A DNA stretch of 64,000 bases. Origin: Cantharellus purpuraceus (lineage: Eukaryota > Basidiomycota > Agaricomycetes > Cantharellales > Hydnaceae). The position numbers were made by a program, and so were the translations under genes. The DNA is taken from the NCBI GenBank assembly GCA_025174535.1, contig JALBUN010000047.1:868001-932000 (forward strand), in the 5' to 3' direction. Numbering within the stretch: the first letter of the stretch is position 1; each line of letters begins with the position of its first letter. Positions 56,679 through 64,000 of the stretch are shown piece by piece. A model generated the notes under the pieces. That model had not been told where the DNA came from. It made no database searches and saw nothing but the letters and a program-made list of their open reading frames with translations.

Positions 56679-58319
56679 TCATGCTTCGGTGTCTCCCCGT
56701 GCGCCACCGCTGCCGCCTTCCTCGCCTTCGTACAAACCGAGTCCTGCTAGTCTCCGTGCCTCTTCTTCATCGCGCTCCTGCTCTCGTCTTGCTCTGTACT
56801 TTTCTAGGTCCCAATCGTCACCTGGCATTATCTTAGATGCTTCTCACTGGCTATGTAATCTAGTCTTACCTCCAACGTCTTCTTCGTCTTCGAACCACTC
56901 AGGATTATATTGGAACTAGAGAGGGACTTATAAGTACAACAAATGCAAGGTACATAGCAACAACAGTCCACACGTACTAGATCTCTTCCACTCATACCAC
57001 TTGACTTGCCAGCAGCGGCTTGCGCGTCCTTCGCCTTCTTCAATGCCTCGACCTCGGCCTCTTTCTTGTTCTGTCGGTTTTGTTTCCATTTCGCAAATGT
57101 TTCAGGAGTCACGGGTGTCAGATTCAACCCTAACTTATGCCGCTGAGAGGGATACGAATTCAATGAATATCTTCGAGGCTGCAGTGGGAACTGGACAGAC
57201 CTCGGTCTCGAGGAACTCCTCGATCGAGATTGTGTTTGCCTTCTCAGCCTCCTCTTTAGCCTTCTTCTCAGATTTAAGTACAAAGCCTGGAGGGAGAGCA
57301 TGTCTATACTGGCAATTATCGCCTTGAAGGAGACATGAGCAGCCAGCACGGAAAGGATTGCTTGCATATGCGAACCATTTGGACATTGCCAAAACCAGCC
57401 ATACCGCCGGGACTCGATTGCCTCGATGAAATATTTACAAACAATCTGTCACGGCCATACAACGTGAGCAGGAGAATATATAGGACATATAACGGAGTGA
57501 TATTCCCTACGTCTGTGGTTGTCCTAGGATTTCCAGCCTTTGATAACACAACACTACGTAGCTTGGCGTCATCCCATTTGTCCATCGTATCTTGACAAAT
57601 CATAAGTGGGTTTATTGAAGTTAAATTAGCCAAACGCACCATTTTCGTCTCTGGTGTCCGAGTACAAGTCCCTCTTCTCCACCTTGCGCCCCACGTTTAT
57701 ATCGTGTGAGAACCTGCAACGACTTCCCTGTCCAAATATAACCATCGTGGATAAAAATTGCATGGCAATGTAAGTCAGGCCATTTTGAGACTGCGAGGTA
57801 TACAAACTTCAATGAATACTTACCTTCTCGCAAGTTCCAGCCTTAAAGAATGCACAGAGAACGGTCTTGGGATCTGGAAGACCATTAGTAGGCACGAATC
57901 CATCTGCTCTGCGTCAAAAGCACTCACCAACTCCAAAAGGCACCTTCTGAGTCTGCACAGGTTTGAAAAGCTCTGCCGTCTCCTTCTTTCGCTTCTCCTC
58001 CTCAGCTTTCTCTTGTGCTTTAAGCTCTTTCTCGCGTTCCTTGGCAAGAGCTTCCTTACTCTTCCCTGATGTCGAGGCTTGTTTCTGCATCATTTGAACT
58101 TGCTTCTGTACTTTGCCACCTTTTTTCTGGGACGGGAAAGAATGAATCATTAATAAGAGAGAGAGGCAAAACTTTAAATTACCATACATTTTTCATCCCA
58201 AACGTCTGTTAATGGTTGAGAATAGCTTGAATACTCATGATACAGTAATCAGTTCTGTAACGCACCTTATCGACCGTCACTTTGGACGAACTCGAAGCGG
58301 GCTGCTTCTTTGGAGGCAT
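56679..58319 (-). CDS. TMA46: CCCH zinc-finger protein, TMA46/ZC3H15 family
   Basis: Relatives (yeast Tma46, human ZC3H15/DFRP1) bind and stabilise Rbg/DRG GTPases on ribosomes. The start at 58319 gives [19 protein letters not shown] Lys/Glu-rich coiled region follows ([17 protein letters not shown], then many [10 protein letters not shown] units). Then comes [20 protein letters not shown] and [20 protein letters not shown], the first CCCH finger. The second finger contains [10 protein letters not shown] and [18 protein letters not shown]. The DFRP-like C-terminus has [20 protein letters not shown] and ends acidic, [17 protein letters not shown] and onward. The CWC2 gene converges on it with about 107 bp between the stops. 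Confidence 0.9.
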
Positions 58320-58532
58320 CTTTAACAAAGGATGAGCGAAGCTACGAAGAGGTATAAAATTAAGATCTTGCAGGTATGAGTGATGAGGCAGAGGCTGTCA
58401 CGTCACGTCACGAGCTGATCAGTGATGATTGGTCACGTGCCAATCACGTCTGTGGTCTTGTCTCCTTCCACCTCCTACCCTCCAATATATCATACACAGA
58501 TTCAACCACGCACAATATCAAACGTCCAAAAA
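58320..58532. promoter_or_regulatory. 213 bp divergent promoter, TMA46 and HOP2
   Basis: It contains tandem CACGT-type words (GTCACGTCACGTCACGAG at about 58397-58414 and TCACGTG at 58433-58439), which resemble bZIP/bHLH sites. Function is inferred only. Confidence 0.5.
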
Positions 58533-59710
58533 ATGCCGGGCAAGGACAAAGAAAGTGTAGAGAAGGTATCCGTTCTCAAGGGACCAGCTGGTAATCTTCG
58601 ACACTTGTGCAGTCGTCCGTCTTATTCATCGATCTTACCGACGCGCTATCAGCCGAAAAGATGGTGCTTGAATATGTCAAAGAGGTTAAATCCCACAATT
58701 TGTATTACTTGCGTACTCATATGCACAGGGCTGTCCTGTAGATGAATCGGCCGTTCGGAGCAGGTATGTCCAAGCTGTTATATAGTATTCTCGCCCAAGT
58801 TAGAGTTTCTACAAGCGGATATATTCGCCAATTTGAAGGGTGCTGTTTCCAAGGCCTCGGTTCAAAAAATACTCGTCGGTTTGGCAGAGAGAGGAGAGAT
58901 CACACAGAAAGCGTATGGTAAATAGCCGAAACGCTGCTATATGCGCGCTCATATTACTCTTTTACCGGACCATATTCAACGTTGAAACAGCCAAGACCCT
59001 CGTTTTTGTCGCAAAACAGGTACACCCCACTCTATGTCCCTCGCTTTCACGTAATCCAGAATTAACACCAGGCGGATCTGGACGACATGCCCGTAGAGAC
59101 CTTGGAAGCCCTTGAATCAGAGGAAAAGCAACTGGCCGAGGAAAACAAAGCAATAGCTGGACAGGTCAAGGCTCTCACGCAAGGCCAGTGTTTCAGCTTA
59201 GCCTGACTTGAACGTGGAAGAGACGTAGGTCACAAACTTGTGTTTTAGAGCTTGCACAGCTTAGGAATACGCCAACGAATGAGGAACTGGGCGTAATGTT
59301 GCGTGAGGCTGACCAGACAGTAGACTACAGCATCATTCTCCGTAGACGTGCTTCTCACAAGATTCTCCTGCAGCTGTACACTCTTCACCAGCAACTACAA
59401 CCCCTTCGTTCTGGTCAATCACTCTTGAACGCGGACGATTTGGCACACCTGGATTCTGAGTGGCAAAAGTGGAGAGCAATGTGGGTGGAGAGGAGAAAAG
59501 TGTTTCACGCGTGAGTTCCATGATGATCTCATGAGCCATAGATGAGGCTCGAAACCGATCTATAGATTGCGATCCATTGTGACCGATGCTATGCTTCCAC
59601 AAGAATGTGAAGATCTGGATGAAGAGCTCGGAATCGAGTACGATACACTTGAACACGAGACTCTCGAGAGCGGTCCTCTTTGCGCACGAGCGGTAAAAAA
59701 AAGCCGGTAA
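58533..59710 (+). CDS. HOP2: Meiotic homologous-pairing protein HOP2
   Basis: Partner of Mnd1 that helps Dmc1/Rad51 strand exchange in meiosis. The start at 58533 gives MPGKDKESVEKVSVLKGPAA, then EKMVLEYVKEMNRPFGAADI and FANLKGAVSKASVQKILVGL, ending this part in AERGEITQKAYGK: the N-terminal winged-helix domain of the TBPIP/HOP2 family. A coiled coil follows (LDDMPVETLEALESEEKQLA and AQLRNTPTNEELGVMLREAD). Then comes LDSEWQKWRAMWVERRKVFH and the ending ARAVKKSR. There are about eight small exons; assignment of exons two to four depends on the conserved domain. Length about 220 residues, normal for the family. Confidence 0.87.
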
Positions 59711-59887
59711 CAACTGATCCACCTTTTTGAAGTTTGAAGTTTGAAGTGTTAGAAGACTGTAGACTCTAATTGTCAGTTCGGTATTGATTGTAGGTCAAGT
59801 GAATACATCTGCTATATTCATGTCCACATGTAGAATGCAGTTATGATCAATTGTCGATCAACACTTGGCTGCCTCTGGCGTCTCTCA

Positions 59888-62800
59888 TTAAATGTGCGTA
59901 TTATTCCATACCGACCTCACTACAAAGTCGGCTGGCTTGGGGTTTCGATTTTTCGACAGCTCCGGGTTGAGTACAAAGCCAACTAGTGGATTTCATTCAG
60001 TCGTGACCAGAAAGCTCAGAACGTACTGACCAGTGCGATCTTGACCAGGAATAAGGTAAAATCCATTGGAGGGGATGTTACGTTTCGTGTCAAAGAAGTA
60101 GCCGACCGTATTAGCAGGATGGTCTAGCCACGTCCATGCACCAACTCCCCCTTTGGCAGACAGGGTGAAAGTAAGGTTGTTATGCGCTGTGAGGTGAATC
60201 TTAGGATCCATGAGTCCTGCCTCTGCAAGACTTGTCGGAGTGAACTAACGGCGGGAATTGTAAGTGTATGCGGGTCAAACACCCACGAAATTCGAATAAA
60301 CATACGACAGCCTCATTGGTCACCGTTCCTCTATCAGTGTTCGCTGTCAGATTCAACATTAGGAATACATCTGTGTTAGTGTATCCTCGCGGGATGATAT
60401 TGTTGAGTCCCGTCGCCGAATAAACAAGTGAGTTGTTGAGTGATGGTACGGTGAAGTCGACTTTGCTCGAGTTGAGGGCAGTACCATTCCATGTATACCA
60501 GGACAGCTGTGCAGTACCCTTGACAGAGGTCCATCGATCTGAAATGACATAAACCTCCAAAGATTTGTTCGCGGCAGTCCAGAACGGATGGATGACAACT
60601 GGGGAGAAGATCTGACTTTCCCCGTAGTGCAGAACTTTCCAACGTCCTGAGTATTCGATGGACGACCAGGAAACACCTTGCCAGATATCGTTCTGAGGAA
60701 CGTGTTAGAAACGACTACTCATGATCGCTCTGCTCCGCTTACCAATTGCCAGACAAGTGCTCCTAGATTGTTTTCGGGACGCCCTGCTCCAAGTCGATAG
60801 AACGCGACTTCCGAAACCATGTTCATAGACTGGAATACTTGAGTACTCCAGCACCATTGTGCAAATGTCTTCAACGGAACGTGAGTCAACGCAGTTAGTG
60901 ATGGAATACACAACGAAGGACACACTTGATTAGAATCTGAAGTTCCAGGAGTAGGAAGCCAGAGTTCAACGGCTTGCGCCATCTGCTCCTGTCCTTGAGG
61001 AGCATTCGGATTGGGGAATGCAAAGCCTCCGGCGGGGGGGTGATGGTCGCGAGAAACTACTACAGTGGAATTGAACGAAAAGTCATCTGGCGAGGTCAAA
61101 ACTTCCTCCCAGCTATAGAAAGATGGCATGGAGTGGAACCTGGTATATACAAGTTCAGTCATATGGCGACAACATGGAGCTAGTTGTCATATTCACCCAA
61201 ACTCATTTACATATCTATAGAAAAACCGCTAGTCAGCCATCAGGTCCTAGCCAGTACCCAATCTACGCACCGAGAGACAGGATATGTACTGTAATCAAAT
61301 GCCACACTAGCATCATAATTGTAACGCTCGCTATTGCCATAGATGTTTCCGTCCGTAACGTTCCTGAATCTTAGTATGTACGGATTCAAACTGAGGTAGC
61401 CAGATGTGGTGCTGCAGTCGGAATAGGCTAAAGACGTTGTCTCCGAGAGAACTGCATCATGTAAGAAGTCTTGAAACAGGAAGACGAACTGGATGGAGAG
61501 TCGCCATGTGTCAATCATGACAGACAGAAAAGTATAAAACCATTAACCTCGTTAAGGTAGTGAGTACCGTTGGAGAAACTGACGTTTGCGTTTTCTACGA
61601 TGCCTTCAATCTAGCAGATTATAGTCAGCTCATCCAGCATCAAACGTTTAGCATGGGGTTGTTGCTTGTTACCTCGTTGCCCCCTGCCCATTGCGCATTG
61701 CTTGGATGGCGGTTAATACGTCGCACGTTCTGCTGAACTTCAGGCTTAATGGTATCGAGCATGAACTGATTGATAGGATAGAGTGAGTCCGAGAAAATAA
61801 GTTCGGACCTTAATGTGAAGGATGAGACAAATGAAAAAAAAAACAGTTCAATGGAACGCACCAAGCCAGGATACCGAGTTCATCGCAGATTTCGTAGAAG
61901 TCATAGGTGCCAGTTACTTCATCAGAAGGTTGATAAACCTGAGGTGAAGATGTGTTAATATATATACAACGTCATTTGGCATCAATTAGGACTGACACCA
62001 CCACCCCAGATGCGAAGCTAAAAGAACAATTAGTGTGTGTGAGTAATCGTTCATGTCACAGGAAGTTTCTAATACCATGTTCTGCCCAGACTTTACTGCA
62101 CTTTCAATAACCCACCTAACCTAAAATGAACATTATTATCCAAATTTCAAGGTATTCGTTGCTGTGAGCACTACTCACCTGAGCGGTGGTCGTCCGTGCA
62201 TAGAAAGGATCGAAAGGAATAATGTTCGTGCCTGACGTATAGAACGGCCTTCCATTGATCGTGAAGTGGAATTGATCTCCCGGGGTAATCCCTCTACTTT
62301 CAACCTCGCTCTGGGGATACGGTTGTTGGATGAGCACGATTGTCCGGAATCCGGTCGACTTTGTGAAGCTAATGTCTCCAGGACTAAGTTGCACGGTGAC
62401 ATTGTACCGTTTTGGATTTCCCAGATTATGAGGGTACCAAAGCTCTGGCACACCGTTTGGAACAGTAAAAGTCGCAGAGACGAATGTTGGCTCGTTCCGA
62501 CCGCCTGGCACAGACTTCAACCGAAGCACAGGTGAGGAGAGCTTGAGTTCTGGAAAAGATATTTTCATGCTGGGGGAGGCAACGTGAGATGTAGCACGGA
62601 GACCCAATGTGACATTGACAACCCAATCTGCAGATGGGTCAGGCTCGATGGAGGGCTGTTGTCCTTTCTTGTGGATTTCAACGGAGGACTCCTCGATCCA
62701 GAGGGAGGGTTCGTTAAGTTTATGTGAGGAAGTAGGCAGAGTGACAAAGTACTAAAACATCATTTGTGAGTTGCATGAGTCACTTCACCGTAAAACACCT

Positions 62801-63780
62801 TACAGCAGGTTTGTGAATTCCAGAAGGCACAAATGCTGGTCCCCAGTCCCATCCGAACTAAATTTCGTTGAGTACTAGCATGAAACAGACGGGATAATAT
62901 GGCGCATACATCAGAAGCCACTTTACGAACCCACTGTCGAGCTCCAGGGACTTCGAACTGAATAACAGCAATCAACGGTGATAGGAGAGACTTGCAGAAG
63001 GTCTCTTTACGGTATCGCTCGCAATAAGGGTCTCTGCATCAGGACGAGCGCTGACGTTGAGGCCATAGAGGTATGCTGATTCGAAAGATACAGTCAAATT
63101 TCTGTTCCGAGCTTCTGTAGTAGACGCCAAAATGTGAGATACGTTGAACGTGTATCTAGGTATAAGATCATGTTAATCAAACCGCACAATTACTACAAAA
63201 TCTTACTGCCGGAATTCATTATCAGTCCACGCAACGGGCTGACCCGCCAATGTCTGTGAGCGCATGTCAGGCAGGCGACCCACATATGCAACAAACTCGG
63301 CGCACAATGTTTGCCACTGTATCAAGGCCATAAAACACAAGTAAGGTAGATTGTGACTTGTTCCCAACAGTGGAAAGGAAAGGCGTGACATCTGCCGTGT
63401 AGGTCCAGTTGTCGGTTATGATCCATCGCTGAGTGAAGTCTAAGGCATTCGTCCGCAAATGATAGACACTGTATGCTAGACTATACACTTGCCATTGATA
63501 CCCAAGAGCGGTTCTGTTATGATACCTGCTTTCAAAAGATCCAGATGAGCCTGCGACGGAACCGCGCCCTTGATGATGGTTATTTAGCCAGCTGTTCCAG
63601 CACTGTCAGACGAGTACACTGCAGACGCACTGGAATAGCAATCGACCCATTCTGATTTCGCAGTGTCCAGTTGAGGTTTGAAAGGCTATAAGTTGCGGCA
63701 GAGCTTGCAAGGCCATCGCTCGCTGACACCGCAAACACGCTCGACCACCAAGAACAAACGGCTAGCAGTTGCACCCACAT
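59888..63780 (-). CDS. Secreted GH2 beta-mannosidase
   Basis: Exo-beta-mannosidase releasing mannose from mannan-derived oligosaccharides. The start at 63780 gives a signal peptide (MWVQLLAVCSWWSSVFAVSA). The sugar-binding domain has YSLSNLNWTLRNQNGSIAIP, GAVPSQAHLDLLKAGIITEP and FTQRWIITDNWTYTADVTPF. The (beta/alpha)8 barrel contains QNMLRIWGGGVYQPSDEVTG, then NAQWAGGNEIEGIVEN with the acid/base glutamate and YVNEFGFHSMPSFYSWEEVL with the nucleophile glutamate. The C-terminus reads RTVGFVLNPELSKNRNPKPA and ends RSVWNNTHI after a last exon at about 59888-59990. One intron (63440-63492) has a GC donor. About fifteen introns in total; roughly 930 residues, the usual size for fungal MndA. Many NxS/T sites fit secretion. 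Confidence 0.93.
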
Positions 63781-64000
63781 TGCGTTGGACACGACAGCGA
63801 ACAGGAGGTCTACATACGCATTTTGGTTTGGTACTACCATTCTTATACGTTACAACATACACCAGCTGATCACGATCACGATCGGCGGAATCCCGCTTCG
63901 AGCTTGTGACTGTGTTCTGAAAGCACGCGATAGAAAGTCGGTCCCCAGTCGTGCTCAGCCACGTGACGTCACGCGAAGGTCGCCGGTCCGCCAATGCAGA

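Overview
The window looks like a nuclear contig from a basidiomycete, most likely an agaricomycete (mushroom or polypore relative). The evidence is dense, mostly 50-70 nt GT-AG introns in nearly every gene, a polyporopepsin-type aspartic protease, a DUF7918 protein (a family common in agaricomycetes), yeast-like housekeeping genes and tightly packed genes on both strands. All gene models were spliced by eye, and exon ends were chosen by reading frame and family conservation. No database search was run. I recognised no tRNA, rRNA or CRISPR array.

Layout. 1-5.7 kb: gene-free DNA, a secreted aspartic protease (-) and a peroxisomal enoyl-CoA hydratase/isomerase (-). 5.8-10.1 kb: FOX2-type multifunctional beta-oxidation enzyme (+), sharing an 85 bp divergent promoter with the isomerase; both end in PTS1 signals. 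10.4-17.5 kb: alpha/beta hydrolase (-), a long disordered protein whose start codon is split by an intron (+), and a vacuolar TRP-like channel (YVC1 type, +). 18.7-19.5 kb: a non-autonomous hAT transposon with 19 bp terminal inverted repeats and a perfect 8 bp target duplication. 19.6-28.5 kb: a GC-rich block with a POFUT-like glycosyltransferase (+), RPS10 (-), an SFP1-like zinc-finger protein (+) and a large GATA-like-domain protein (+). 29.2-38.5 kb: a Zn2Cys6 regulator containing a 6-nt micro-exon (+), galactokinase (-) and aldose 1-epimerase (+) back to back with 65 bp between them, and a multi-pass membrane protein with an apparent frameshift (+). 39.4-42.3 kb: PPS1-like dual-specificity phosphatase (-). 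42.3-45.2 kb: gene-poor DNA with a decayed duplication. 45.2-64 kb: YPI1 (+), a DUF7918 protein (+), GUA1 (-), XRN1 (-), CWC2 (+), a TMA46/ZC3H15-like protein (-), HOP2 (+) and a secreted GH2 beta-mannosidase (-).

How genes work together. Two metabolic pairs are arranged head to head on very short promoters: peroxisomal beta-oxidation (isomerase plus FOX2) and galactose entry (mutarotase plus galactokinase). XRN1 and CWC2, both RNA-metabolism genes, share a 91 bp divergent promoter. The most unusual structural signals are the 6-nt micro-exon carrying part of a zinc-cluster codon, the AT|G split start codon, two GC-AG introns, the 435-nt in-frame intron of the GATA-like gene, and the complete hAT insertion.
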